Shown here: piece after piece, positions 1 to 8,566 of the stretch
Numbering within the stretch: the stretch's first letter is position 1
Layout: every line of letters begins with the position of its first letter
Assembly (NCBI RefSeq): GCF_036409155.1
Contig: NZ_JAZGLW010000001.1
Coordinates: forward strand, 2,356,001 to 2,420,000
Length of the DNA: 64,000 bases
Source: Mycobacterium sp. 050128
Lineage (GTDB): Bacteria; Actinomycetota; Actinomycetes; Mycobacteriales; Mycobacteriaceae
Direction of reading: 5' to 3'
The notes under the pieces: model-generated
The model's input: only the letters and a program-made list of their open reading frames with translations
Told to the model about the DNA's origin: nothing
The model's database searches: none
Position numbers and translations under genes: made by a program

Positions 1-618
1 AAGGTGATCGACTTCGTGGACGGCCGGGGGATGCGGATACGGCATGTGGCCCGCTTCTGCGAGCTCCTCGGCATCGACTCGGCGCATTTCGTCGGCAACT
101 CGATGGGCGCGATCAACCTGCTCAACGACACCACGTCCGAGGCGCCGCGGCTGCCGGTCCGTAGCCTGACGATCATCTGCGGCGGCGGAGAAATCCAGCA
201 GAACAAGCACTTTGAGGCGCTGCAGGAGTACGACGCGAGCCTGGAGGCGATGCGCCGCATCGTCGAAGCCCTGTTCCACGATCCCGGCTATCCGGCCGAC
301 GAGGAATACGTGGGCCGCCGCTACGAATCGAGCACCGCGCCGGGGGCGTGGGAAGCTGTGGCCGCGGCCCGATTCCGCCGTCCCGGTTCGTCGCGGCCCC
401 CGACCCCGTCGACCACGCGAGCCTACGAGCGCATCGGCGTGCCGACGCTGGTGGTCGAAGGGGGAGAGGACAAGCTCTTGCCGCGGGGCTGGGCCGCCGA
501 GATCGCCGAGCAGATCGACGGCGCCCGCTCGACGGTGGTCGACGGCGCCGGCCATTGCCCGCAGATCGAGCAACCGGCAACGGTCAACGACTCGCTGCTG
601 GAATTCCTGGCTTCCTAG
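1..618 (+). CDS. alpha/beta hydrolase, 5' end cut by window edge
   Basis: This is the C-terminal part of an alpha/beta-fold hydrolase; the reading frame is open from the first base, so the true start lies upstream. The nucleophile elbow G-N-S-M-G is visible early. An acid-loop Asp lies in VVEGGEDKLLPRG, and the catalytic His is in the GAGHCPQIEQP motif near the end. Enzymes with this layout hydrolyse esters or C-C bonds in catabolic pathways, but no substrate can be inferred. Its stop overlaps by 4 nt the stop of the convergent multicopper oxidase gene. Confidence 0.85.
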   Translation, partial: KVIDFVDGRGMRIRHVARFCELLGIDSAHFVGNSMGAINLLNDTTSEAPRLPVRSLTIICGGGEIQQNKHFEALQEYDASLEAMRRIVEALFHDPGYPADEEYVGRRYESSTAPGAWEAVAAARFRRPGSSRPPTPSTTRAYERIGVPTLVVEGGEDKLLPRGWAAEIAEQIDGARSTVVDGAGHCPQIEQPATVNDSLLEFLAS

Positions 619-2258
619 AAGACGTATTCCAGCCGGGTCATCATCCCGGCGACCTGGTGATAGGTGTTGTGGCAGTGCATCTGCCACACGCCGGGATTGT
701 CGGCCACCAGAACGGCCAGGATCTTCTGCTTGGGCAGCACCATCACGGTGTCCTTGCGGGCACCCAGCGACCCGTCGGGGTTGATCAGCTGGAATGTGTG
801 CCCGTGCAGGTGGATTGGGTGATACATCATCGTCGGGTTGTCGAACGTGATGGTGGGCCGCTGGCCCTGCTGAACGTGCAGCGGATTGGTCTTGCTGTAG
901 GGCTCGCCGTTGATCGTCCAGTCGTACTGGACCATGTTGCCGCCCAGAACGACGGGAAGGTTGAGTCCGGGTTCGGGCCAGCCCAACATGACCGGCGTTG
1001 CCGCGGTGAACATCTCGATGGTTCCCACGCGTCGGTTGAGTTCGGCCGGTTGGAACTGTGGATCGGGCGGGCTGCCCTTGCCGGTGGACAGCAGCGCCCG
1101 CGCCAGCGCTCCCTTGCCCTCGGCCATTGCGACCAGTGGGAAGACTCCGTCGGCGGCGGTCACGATCACGTCGTACCGTTCGGCCATCCCGATCAGCAGG
1201 GCGTCGACCTGTCTGGGCACGACGGCGTAGCCATCGGTGTGGGTGACCGTCATGGGGTGGCCGGCCAGCGCGACGCGGAAGGTCGTGTCGGAGCCGGTGT
1301 TGATGAAGCGGATCCGGATCCGCTGGCCCGGCTTGGCATTGAAGGTGGTGGGAGCCGCGGGAATTCGCCCGTTGATCAGATAGTAGGGATAGGCGATGTC
1401 TCCGGCGTCGCCGCCAAGCAGGTCGCTGTTTCCGACCCTGGCATTCGGCATTGCCGCCGCCGACGTGGATGGGCTCGTCGGGGTGGTCGACGACGTCGGG
1501 CTGGTCGAAGTGGTCTCGCTGGTCGAGGTGCTAGGGGTCGTCGACGTGGTCGAGGTCGTCGGGCTGGTCGAGGGTGCGGCCGGTACGTTGGACATGCTGG
1601 GCTTGTTCGGGTTCGTGAGTTCCTCGTAGAGCTGTTGCGGGCTCTTTCCCACGCCGTCGGTCCAGTCGTCAAGGATGACAACCCATTCGACGTCGTAGTT
1701 GCCCTCGGTGGGGTCATCGATGATGACCGGCAGGTACAGTCCGGTGTCTTCGTCGAGGCCGGTGTGCGGATGTGCCCAGTAGGTGCCCGAGTTCGGTACG
1801 GAGAACTGGTAGGTGAATTCCTGGCCGGCTTCGATGTTCGGGGTGGCCGGCTCCGCTCCATCCATGTTGTTGCGCAACGCGATACCGTGCCAATGCACCG
1901 ATGTCATGTGGTCGAGTTTGTTCGAGACCTTGACCACGAGCTCGTCGCCGACCCTGGCCCGGATCAGCGGGCCGGGGATCGTGTCGCCGAAGGCCAGCGT
2001 CCGCATTACCGGTCCGCCCAAATCGATCTGGGTCAGCTGCGGTGTCAAGCCGACGTTCACCGTGCGCCCGCTGTGCGGCCGCGCCGCCTCGGCGGCAGCG
2101 ATCGCGGCCGCCATCTTGTCGGCACTGCTGAGGCCCTGGGACTCGGAATGACCGCAGGCCGCCAGCGTCAATCCACCCGCGATACTGGCCGCCATGAAGC
2201 CGCGCCGGGTCAGCCGCGCCCCGTCGGAGGTAACCCCACTCGTGGGTAGCAGCGGCAT
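615..2258 (-). CDS. mmcO: multicopper oxidase, Tat-exported lipoprotein (MmcO type)
   Basis: This is a laccase-like multicopper oxidase of about 547 residues, expected to oxidise Cu(I) or phenolic substrates outside the membrane and to contribute to copper tolerance, as known for mycobacterial MmcO. The N-terminus has a twin-arginine motif (TRRGF) and a lipobox ending LAAC at about Cys35. Copper ligands are visible as HWHG (about residues 122-125), HPH (about 163-165), HPIHLHGHTF and MHCHNTYH near the C-terminus. I chose the ATG at 2258 because AAGGAG lies six bases before it; an ATG nine codons upstream has no such site. A Ser/Thr/Pro-rich stretch interrupts the middle of the protein. Confidence 0.92.
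   Translation of the reverse strand: MPLLPTSGVTSDGARLTRRGFMAASIAGGLTLAACGHSESQGLSSADKMAAAIAAAEAARPHSGRTVNVGLTPQLTQIDLGGPVMRTLAFGDTIPGPLIRARVGDELVVKVSNKLDHMTSVHWHGIALRNNMDGAEPATPNIEAGQEFTYQFSVPNSGTYWAHPHTGLDEDTGLYLPVIIDDPTEGNYDVEWVVILDDWTDGVGKSPQQLYEELTNPNKPSMSNVPAAPSTSPTTSTTSTTPSTSTSETTSTSPTSSTTPTSPSTSAAAMPNARVGNSDLLGGDAGDIAYPYYLINGRIPAAPTTFNAKPGQRIRIRFINTGSDTTFRVALAGHPMTVTHTDGYAVVPRQVDALLIGMAERYDVIVTAADGVFPLVAMAEGKGALARALLSTGKGSPPDPQFQPAELNRRVGTIEMFTAATPVMLGWPEPGLNLPVVLGGNMVQYDWTINGEPYSKTNPLHVQQGQRPTITFDNPTMMYHPIHLHGHTFQLINPDGSLGARKDTVMVLPKQKILAVLVADNPGVWQMHCHNTYHQVAGMMTRLEYVF
1446..1576 (-). repeat. Ser/Thr/Pro low-complexity linker inside mmcO
   Basis: About 43 codons between the first and second cupredoxin domains encode almost only Ser, Thr and Pro in short TSTT/PTST-like units. 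The DNA reads as imperfect repeats of gtcgacgtggt-like units on the plus strand. The linker sits on the surface between conserved blocks (upstream NPNKPSMSNVP, downstream NSDLLGGDAGD), so it probably does not disturb the copper sites. Confidence 0.8.
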
Positions 2259-2356
2259 GTATCGCTCCTTGTCGTCGGTCGGCACGGGCCCGGCGAGTTA
2301 TACCGTGCTAGGGAGTTAGCCAGAACGCAACCATTGCCGAAGAAATTCGGCCGCTA

Positions 2357-3115
2357 TCAGCCGGCTTGCTGCCGGGAAGCCGCCCAGTCGCTGAACGCGG
2401 TGGGGTAGATGGTGACTTGCTCTCCGTCGATGGGGACGATGCCGCGGTCGTCGAGCAGGGCACCGTAGTAGCGCGCCTGTAGGTCGGTCACCACCTCGCG
2501 CGCGTCGCCGGTTGCGGCAAACCAGGTCCGGATGAAGTCGTCCATGCCTCGCTTGTCGGGGCCGGCGATGTTGATCAGCCCGGCCGGATCGTCGATCGCC
2601 GCGCGGGTGACGGCCGTGGCGACGTCCGCGGAGGCGATGGGCTGGAACGCTCCATGCGGCGCGCGAATCGTGTCGCCGTCGGCCAGCGAATCCGCAATGC
2701 CCCCAACAAATTCGAAGAACTGAGTGGCCCGCACGATCGTGTTGGGGAATCCCGAGTCCTCGATCACCTTCTCCTGCGCGACCTTGGCCCGCATGTAGCC
2801 ACTGTCGGGCAGCCGGTCGGCACCCACGATCGAGAGCGCGACGTGGTGCTGCACTCCGGCGGCCCGCTCGGCCTCGAGGAGGTTGCGGGTGGAGGTGGTG
2901 AAGAACTCCAGCACGTCGTCGTCGGCCCAGGAGGGGGAATTGGAGACATCAACGACCGTGTGGACCCCGGCGACGGCCTCGGCGACACCTTCGCCGGTGA
3001 TGGCATTGACACCCGAGCGCGGCGAGGCCGGGACAGCTTCGTGGCCTAGTCCGGTGAGCATCGCGACAACCTGCGATCCGATCAGCCCGCTGCCACCGAC
3101 GACCAGAACCTTCAT
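2357..3115 (-). CDS. NmrA-like / atypical SDR NAD(P)-binding protein
   Basis: A 252-residue protein of the NmrA/atypical short-chain dehydrogenase group. It begins directly with a Rossmann motif, VVGGSGLIGSQV. The central S-x-V-G-A-D-x-x-P and YMRAK segment resembles the YxxxK region of extended SDRs. Such proteins bind NAD(P) and act as oxidoreductases or redox-sensing regulators; no substrate is evident. The start at the ATG encoding MKVLVVGG was chosen because the fold begins there; the frame stays open further upstream without supported homology. It probably forms a unit with the membrane protein upstream. Confidence 0.82.
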   Translation of the reverse strand: MKVLVVGGSGLIGSQVVAMLTGLGHEAVPASPRSGVNAITGEGVAEAVAGVHTVVDVSNSPSWADDDVLEFFTTSTRNLLEAERAAGVQHHVALSIVGADRLPDSGYMRAKVAQEKVIEDSGFPNTIVRATQFFEFVGGIADSLADGDTIRAPHGAFQPIASADVATAVTRAAIDDPAGLINIAGPDKRGMDDFIRTWFAATGDAREVVTDLQARYYGALLDDRGIVPIDGEQVTIYPTAFSDWAASRQQAG

Positions 3116-3186
3116 GAGTACGTCCTTCCAGTTTTCCGATGAACTGCCGCACTCAGCATGGCTCGTGCGCTGCCCACCCGGAACCC

Positions 3187-4071
3187 CTACCGGCCGCTGG
3201 CCATGCGCCGGCCGGGTCTGTCGTCGGTGCTCGCGACCGAATAGCAGGCCGCGGTGGAGATGATCGTCGGCACGATCAGCGCGAGCACGAAGACGAATAT
3301 GACGAACGCGTGGTTGGGGGTCGTCAGCCAGCCGGTCGGAAGGCGTGCCAGGCTGACGGCGAGCCATGAACCGGCGACCGCGAGGAAAAGCGTTCCCACC
3401 GTGGCGACCTTGATCGACCGCAACGCTAACTGGGTTGGCTCGGCGGTGTTGGCCAGCGAGCGGTTGAGTGCCTTGGTGCGGAGATAGACCACTGCGAAAT
3501 CCAGCAGGATGACCAGCGCGCAGAACGTCACGATCGTCCCGGTCAGCCAGAGCGCGGGCGGGTGGCCCAGCACGAAATGCAGGTAGTCGATGCTGGTCTC
3601 GCTCATGATCAACGTCGTCGCCATCGCGGCGCCGAAGGTCAGCCACCCGCCGAGGTCGGCGAGGAAACAGTAGGCGCGGATGTCCGCCGGATCGTCGGCG
3701 GGCACCTTGTTCACCGCGTGACTGGCCAGCATCCAGCCCAACCCGGCGAACAGTCCGGTGGTGCCCGCCGCGAGCATGCCGGTCGCCAGATTGCCCTGCG
3801 TCCACGCGATCGCGCAGATGGCCTGCCGGTCACCGTTGTCCGGCGGGTGAGTACCGCTGATCAGGCTGAACAGAAAGCTGTCGAGCATCAGGATCAGCAC
3901 CGCCGACGCGAACAGCGCCAAGGTGTGCACGCCTTCGCGGCTGCTGCGGTCGAACAGCAAAGCGATTGCGGTGATGAGGAATCCGCCGAGCACACCGGCG
4001 AGCTGCGACGTCGATGCGGACGACGCGATCATGCTCCATTGATCGGAGGTGCAGAAGGTATCGGGATTCAT
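3187..4071 (-). CDS. hypothetical polytopic membrane protein
   Basis: About 294 residues with roughly seven hydrophobic segments, for example GVLGGFLITAIALLF, LALFASAVLILML, GMLAAGTTGLFAGLGW, LTFGAAMATTLI, WLTGTIVTFCALVIL and FVIFVFVLALIVPTII. No enzymatic motif is visible and I do not recognise the family. Conserved-looking cysteines occur near the N-terminus and in the second loop. The start is uncertain: the ATG at 4071 is taken here, while a TTG at 4113 would add 14 residues; neither has a clear ribosome site. It lies divergent from the SDR gene at 4238 with a TetR-type palindrome between them. Confidence 0.65.
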   Translation of the reverse strand: MNPDTFCTSDQWSMIASSASTSQLAGVLGGFLITAIALLFDRSSREGVHTLALFASAVLILMLDSFLFSLISGTHPPDNGDRQAICAIAWTQGNLATGMLAAGTTGLFAGLGWMLASHAVNKVPADDPADIRAYCFLADLGGWLTFGAAMATTLIMSETSIDYLHFVLGHPPALWLTGTIVTFCALVILLDFAVVYLRTKALNRSLANTAEPTQLALRSIKVATVGTLFLAVAGSWLAVSLARLPTGWLTTPNHAFVIFVFVLALIVPTIISTAACYSVASTDDRPGRRMASGR

Positions 4072-4188
4072 CGACGCCGCAGTCCGAATGTCATCCGCTC
4101 GCTCATGCGCCAAACATTAGCCAGCGCCGGCGCGACGAAGTCAAAGTTTGCTGTTTGCCGTCAAGGATCGGCGTCTAGGATCGCACCC

Positions 4189-4210
4189 TTAAATCAAGTG
4201 CTTGACTTAA
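4189..4210. promoter_or_regulatory. palindromic operator, copy 1 (TTAAATCAAG-N2-CTTGACTTAA)
   Basis: An imperfect 22-bp inverted repeat (9 of 11 positions pair) lies 28 bp upstream of the SDR gene at 4238. It matches almost exactly a second copy in front of the TetR gene at 5188. The repeated, symmetric sequence points to binding by a dimeric repressor, most simply the TetR protein encoded at 5188. Confidence 0.7.
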
Positions 4211-4237
4211 AGCGCCGCGCGCCGATTAACTCTCCGT

Positions 4238-5047
4238 GTGGTCAACGAATTGGATGGCAAGGTCGCCATCGTTACCGGCGGGGCGTCGGGCATCGGTCGC
4301 GGCATCGCGGAACGGTTTCTGGCCGAGGGTGCCCGGGTCGTCATCGCGGACGTCGAGGCCGAGGTGGGCGAGCAACTGGCCGCCACCCTGGGCGCCGACG
4401 CGCTGTTCAGCCGGACCGACGTCTCGGATCCCGAGCAGGTGCAGGCGCTGGTCGCGACCACCGTCGAGAAATTTGGCGGGCTGCACGTCATGGTGAACAA
4501 CGCGGCGGTGTCCAGCCCCTTGCGGCGATTGCTCGACGACGACCTGTCGGACTTCCACCGGATCATGGGGGTGAACGTCCTCGGCGTGATGGCCGGTACC
4601 CGAGATGCCGCCCGGCACATGTCCGAGAGTGGCGGCGGGTCGATCATCAACCTCACGTCGATCGGCGGAATCCAGGCCGGTGGCGGGGTGATGATCTATC
4701 GAGCGTCGAAAGCGGCAGTCATTCAATTCACCAAGTCTGCGGCAATTGAACTGGCGCGCTACGAGATTCGCGTCAACGCGATCGCGCCGGGCAGCATTCC
4801 CACACCGATCCTGGGGAAGTCGGCGGCCGGGATGGACCCGGAGCAACTGGCCCAGTTCGAGGCGAAGATCCGCCAGGGGATGCGAGACGACCGGCCGCTC
4901 AAGCGCGAGGGAACGACCGACGACGTTGCCCAGGCCGCGTTGTATTTCGCGGGTGACCGTTCGCTCTATGTCACCGGAACAGTGCTTCCGGTGGACGGGG
5001 GCACCTCGGCCGGCAAGGTGATCCCGTCCAAGAGGCGCGAGGGATGA
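4238..5047 (+). CDS. SDR family oxidoreductase
   Basis: A classical short-chain dehydrogenase of 269 residues with the cofactor motif TGGASGIGRGIA near the N-terminus, NNAAV in the middle, a catalytic Ser in NLTSIGGI and the Y-x-x-x-K pair in IYRASKAAV. A standard C-terminal GTVLPVDGG motif follows. It probably interconverts an alcohol and a ketone with NAD(P). The start is GTG at 4238. It is the first gene of the plus-strand module that continues with TetR, ferredoxin and P450, and an operator copy lies just upstream. Confidence 0.92.
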   Translation: MVNELDGKVAIVTGGASGIGRGIAERFLAEGARVVIADVEAEVGEQLAATLGADALFSRTDVSDPEQVQALVATTVEKFGGLHVMVNNAAVSSPLRRLLDDDLSDFHRIMGVNVLGVMAGTRDAARHMSESGGGSIINLTSIGGIQAGGGVMIYRASKAAVIQFTKSAAIELARYEIRVNAIAPGSIPTPILGKSAAGMDPEQLAQFEAKIRQGMRDDRPLKREGTTDDVAQAALYFAGDRSLYVTGTVLPVDGGTSAGKVIPSKRREG

Positions 5048-5138
5048 GGTCTCGGCCCGAGCGCGACAGTGCGGTCACGTTCGGCGCCCAGCGTGACCGC
5101 GGCCTCACGCTGAGGGACTCGGTGAAGGCGCGAACCAA

Positions 5139-5162
5139 TTTAAATCAAGCGCTTGACTTAAA
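5139..5162. promoter_or_regulatory. palindromic operator, copy 2 (TTTAAATCAAGC/GCTTGACTTAAA)
   Basis: A 24-bp inverted repeat with 11 of 12 positions pairing, centred at 5150/5151 and ending 25 bp before the ATG of the TetR gene. Together with the copy at 4189 it suggests autoregulation of the TetR gene and control of the flanking SDR. Its position also argues that translation of the regulator starts at 5188 and not further upstream. Confidence 0.78.
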
Positions 5163-5187
5163 CCATTCGGCGCGGTTGACTGGGCCA

Positions 5188-5853
5188 ATGACCGCGGCAG
5201 GTAGGGCCGTTCGCACCGATCGGGCCAGCTCCACCCAGGAGGCGATCCTGGTGGCGGCCGAGCGGCTCTATGCCGAGCACGGCATGTTCGCGGTGTCGAA
5301 CCGACAGGTCAGCGAGGCCGCGGGGCAGGGCAACAATGCCGCGGTGGGCTACCACTTCGGTACCAAGGCCGACCTGGTGCGTGCCATCGAGGAGAAGCAC
5401 CGCGGACCCGTCGAGGAACTGCGCGAGCAGATGGTGGCCGACCTGCTGGCGTCGGGCAACTCGGGCGAGTTGCGCGCCTGGGTGGCGTGCCTGGTATGCC
5501 CACTCACCGACCACCTCGAGGACCTCGGCAACCCGACCTGGTACGCGCGATTCGCGGCGCAAGCCATGACCGATCCGGCCTACTACAACATCGTGGTCAA
5601 GGGCGCGCTCAGCTCGGCGTCGCTCGTCGAGGTGGTCGACGGTTTCAACCGCTGCTTGCCCAACCTGCCGGCCGATGTGCATTTCGAACGCAACATCATG
5701 GCCCGAAACCTGTTGATGCACACCTGCGCCGATCGTGAACGCGCGCTCGCCGCAGGCAATGCGATGGCTCAGTCCTCCTGGCGCGCAGCCGCATTCGGCC
5801 TCATCGACGCGATCGTGGGCCTGTGGTTGGCGCCGGTCACTCCGTACGAATGA
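5188..5853 (+). CDS. TetR family transcriptional regulator
   Basis: A 221-residue TetR regulator. The N-terminal helix-turn-helix is clear (QEAILVAAERLYAEHGMF, then NRQVSEAAGQGNNAAVGYHF with GTKADLVRAI). The C-terminal ligand-binding half is family-specific and does not reveal a ligand. I chose the ATG at 5188 because the open frame upstream runs through the palindrome at 5139-5162 and has no regulator-like sequence. The gene sits inside the P450 module between the SDR and ferredoxin genes and probably represses the module, with release by a pathway intermediate as is common for TetR catabolic regulators. Confidence 0.9.
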   Translation: MTAAGRAVRTDRASSTQEAILVAAERLYAEHGMFAVSNRQVSEAAGQGNNAAVGYHFGTKADLVRAIEEKHRGPVEELREQMVADLLASGNSGELRAWVACLVCPLTDHLEDLGNPTWYARFAAQAMTDPAYYNIVVKGALSSASLVEVVDGFNRCLPNLPADVHFERNIMARNLLMHTCADRERALAAGNAMAQSSWRAAAFGLIDAIVGLWLAPVTPYE

Positions 5854-5863
5854 AGAGCAAGCT

Positions 5864-6058
5864 ATGAAAGTTACTGTCGACCAGAATATCTGCGCATCCT
5901 CGGGCAACTGCGTGATGAATGCACCCGAGGTGTTCGACCAGCGCGAAGAAGACGGTGTGGTCATCCTGCTCAACGAGCACCCGTCCGCCGAGCAGACCGA
6001 AGGGGCCCGCCAGGCAGCCTCGGCGTGCCCAGCCCAGGCAATCTACATCGAGGAATGA
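5864..6058 (+). CDS. small [3Fe-4S]-type ferredoxin
   Basis: A 64-residue ferredoxin of the type that accompanies mycobacterial P450s. It has a C-x5-C pair (CASSGNC) near residues 10-16 and a C-terminal ACPAQAI motif, which together fit a three-cysteine [3Fe-4S] cluster. It begins 10 nt after the TetR gene and ends one base before the start of the P450 gene, so it is very likely the electron donor of that P450. Confidence 0.92.
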   Translation: MKVTVDQNICASSGNCVMNAPEVFDQREEDGVVILLNEHPSAEQTEGARQAASACPAQAIYIEE

Positions 6059-6059
6059 C

Positions 6060-7325
6060 ATGTCAGACGCACTGACGAGCACTGGGATTTCTGGGGCCGG
6101 GGCGCCCCACGAGATTCCCGACTACCCGATGGCCCGCAACGAGGGCTGCCCGTTCGCGCCACCCCCGGACGTCATGGCTCTGGCCCAAGAGCGACCGTTG
6201 TCGCGGGTCCGCATCTGGGACGGCAGCACCCCGTGGCTCATCACGGGTTATGAGCAGGTGCGCGAGCTGTTCTCCGATTCCCGGGTCAGTGTTGACGACC
6301 GGGTGCCCGGTTTCCCGCACTGGAACGAAGGCATGCTCTCGACCGTGCACAAGCGGCCCCGCTCGGTGTTCACCGCCGACGGCGACGAGCACACCCGCTA
6401 TCGGCGGATGCTGTCGAAACCGTTCACCTTCCGGCGCGTGGAAGGCCTGCGGCCCACGATCCAGCAGATCACCGACGACCACATCGACACCATGCTGGCC
6501 GGTCCGCAGCCCGCGGATATCGTTGCCGCCATTGCACTTCCGGTCCCGTCCCTGGTGATCAGCCAGATGCTCGGCGTGCCCTACGAGGACGCCGAGATGT
6601 TCCAGGAACACGCCTCGATGGGGCTGGCGCGCTATGCCACCGGTGCCGATACCGCCAAGGGTGCGATGAGCCTGCACAAGTACCTGGCTGCGCTGGTCGA
6701 AACCAAAATGGAGAACCCCGCCTCGGAAACGGCGCCAGACGCGATTTCCGATCTGGCCGAACGCGTCAAGGCCGGCGAGCTCAGCATCAAAGAAGCCGCG
6801 CAGCTCGGAACCGGATTATTGATCGCCGGGCACGAGACGACCGCCAACATGATCGGGCTCGGAGTGCTTGCGCTGCTTGAGAATCCCAGTCAGCTCGCCG
6901 TGGTCCGCGACGCCGAAGACCCGAAGGTGCTTGCCAGCGCGGTGGAGGAGCTGCTGCGTTACCTGAGCATCATCCAAAACGGACAGCGCCGGGTTGCGTT
7001 GGAAGACATCCACATCGCTGGGGAGACGATCCGCGCCGGCGACGGCATCATCATCGACTTAGCACCTGCGAACTGGGATCCCGACGTTTTCCCCGAGCCC
7101 GATCGGCTCTACGTGCACCGCGCCGGGGCCGACCGCAACGTCGCCTTCGGTTACGGCCGCCATCAGTGCGTGGGTCAGCAGCTCGCGCGGGCGGAACTGC
7201 AGATCGTGTTCCAGACCCTCTTCCGTCGCATCCCGACCATGAAACTGGCCGTGCCGTTCGAAGAGATCCCGTTCAAGCACGACCGGCTCGCCTACGGCGT
7301 CTACGAACTCCCGGTTACCTGGTAA
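6060..7325 (+). CDS. cytochrome P450
   Basis: A complete soluble P450 of 421 residues. The I-helix oxygen-activation motif AGHETT is at residues 256-261, the ExxR pair is E297/R300, and the heme loop FGYGRHQCVG places the axial Cys at 370. It should hydroxylate a substrate using electrons from the adjacent ferredoxin; the substrate is not predictable. The start is ATG at 6060, one base after the ferredoxin stop, so the two genes are translationally linked. Confidence 0.95.
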   Translation: MSDALTSTGISGAGAPHEIPDYPMARNEGCPFAPPPDVMALAQERPLSRVRIWDGSTPWLITGYEQVRELFSDSRVSVDDRVPGFPHWNEGMLSTVHKRPRSVFTADGDEHTRYRRMLSKPFTFRRVEGLRPTIQQITDDHIDTMLAGPQPADIVAAIALPVPSLVISQMLGVPYEDAEMFQEHASMGLARYATGADTAKGAMSLHKYLAALVETKMENPASETAPDAISDLAERVKAGELSIKEAAQLGTGLLIAGHETTANMIGLGVLALLENPSQLAVVRDAEDPKVLASAVEELLRYLSIIQNGQRRVALEDIHIAGETIRAGDGIIIDLAPANWDPDVFPEPDRLYVHRAGADRNVAFGYGRHQCVGQQLARAELQIVFQTLFRRIPTMKLAVPFEEIPFKHDRLAYGVYELPVTW

Positions 7326-7393
7326 ACGAAATCCATTGAGCAGCAGCCCGAGATGATCACTTTTCCAAAGCAGATCCGAATGGAGGGTCAATA

Positions 7394-8566
7394 ATGTCAA
7401 CGCCGACAACCGCCGCCTCGCTTTACCCACCCGGAGGCTACGGCGCTCCCAAGGATCGGCGTGGCCACGCCGTGGGCAGCGACGTGGGGCTTCCCGAGGG
7501 GACCGTCGTCTTCTCGGCCGACAACCACATTTCGCTGGCCGACGACATCTTCTTCGACCGCTTCCCGGATGACCTGAAGGACAAGGCGCCCCGGATCTGG
7601 TACGAGGACGGCGCTTACCAAGTCGGGCGCAAGGGGCAGTCGTTCCTGCCAGGCGACTTCAGCGCCGTGCTGATGCAGTACGACGACCTGCCCGGCGCCG
7701 CGAGCACCAACATCGAGGCGCGGATCCAGGAGCTGCGCGAGGACGGCGTCGAGAAGGAGCTTGCGTTCCCCAACGCGATCTTGGCGCTCTTCCACTACCC
7801 GGACAAGAAACTTCGCGAACTGGCCTTCCGCATCTACAACGAGTACATCGCCGAGTTGCAGGAGCGTTCCAACGGCCACTTCTACGGTGCGGGCCTGATC
7901 AACTGGTGGGAGCCCGAAGGCGCCAAGCGAACGCTGGCCGAATTGAAGTCGTTGGGGCTCAAGACCTTCTTGCTGCCGCTGAACCCGGGCAAGGACGATG
8001 ACGGCAACATCATCGACTACGGCTGCGACGCGATGAAGCCGGTCTGGGACGAGATCGAAGCCGCCGGCCTGCCCGTGACACACCACATCGGCGAGACCCC
8101 GCCGAAAACCCCGTGCCAGTTCAACAGTGTGGTGGTCGGCATGATGATCAACATCGACGGCTTCCGTGAGCAGTTCGCCAAATACCTCTTCACCGGGATT
8201 CTCGATGAGCACCCCGGGCTGCGGATCGGCTGGTTCGAAGGTGGAATTTCTTGGGTGCCTTGGGCTTTGCAAGATGCCGAGCACCTGATGGGGTCCTACC
8301 AGCACATGTTGAACCGGCCGCTGGAGCATGACGTGCGCTACTACTGGGACACGCACATGAGCGCATCGTTCATGGTCGACCCCCTGGGCCTGCAGTTGAT
8401 CGACCAGATCGGTGTGGACAAGGTGATGTGGTCCAGTGACTACCCGCACAACGAGAGTACCTACGGCTATTCCGAGAAGTCGCTGAAAGCGGTTGTCGAC
8501 GCGGTCGGTCCGACGAACGCGAAGAAGATCGTCAGCGACAACATTACGAAGTTCTTGGACCTGTAG
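7394..8566 (+). CDS. amidohydrolase family (COG2159-like) protein
   Basis: A 390-residue metal-dependent hydrolase or decarboxylase of the amidohydrolase-2 TIM-barrel type. Recognisable metal-site segments are SADNH in the first strand, VTHHIGE in the middle and the conserved SSDYPH motif near residue 350, whose Asp is the usual catalytic metal ligand. Members act on C-C or C-N bonds of ring-derived acids. GGAGGGTC precedes the ATG. Four further amidohydrolase-fold genes occur in this window, and this one retains the standard Asp. Confidence 0.88.
   Translation: MSTPTTAASLYPPGGYGAPKDRRGHAVGSDVGLPEGTVVFSADNHISLADDIFFDRFPDDLKDKAPRIWYEDGAYQVGRKGQSFLPGDFSAVLMQYDDLPGAASTNIEARIQELREDGVEKELAFPNAILALFHYPDKKLRELAFRIYNEYIAELQERSNGHFYGAGLINWWEPEGAKRTLAELKSLGLKTFLLPLNPGKDDDGNIIDYGCDAMKPVWDEIEAAGLPVTHHIGETPPKTPCQFNSVVVGMMINIDGFREQFAKYLFTGILDEHPGLRIGWFEGGISWVPWALQDAEHLMGSYQHMLNRPLEHDVRYYWDTHMSASFMVDPLGLQLIDQIGVDKVMWSSDYPHNESTYGYSEKSLKAVVDAVGPTNAKKIVSDNITKFLDL

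Noticed and set aside
348..2249. A 633-codon plus-strand open frame opposite mmcO
   Set aside because: It is antisense to a clear multicopper oxidase and its protein is composition-driven with no domain, as expected in high-GC DNA.
3562..4749. A 395-codon plus-strand frame across the membrane protein and SDR starts
   Set aside because: It overlaps two supported genes in another frame and the operator palindrome.
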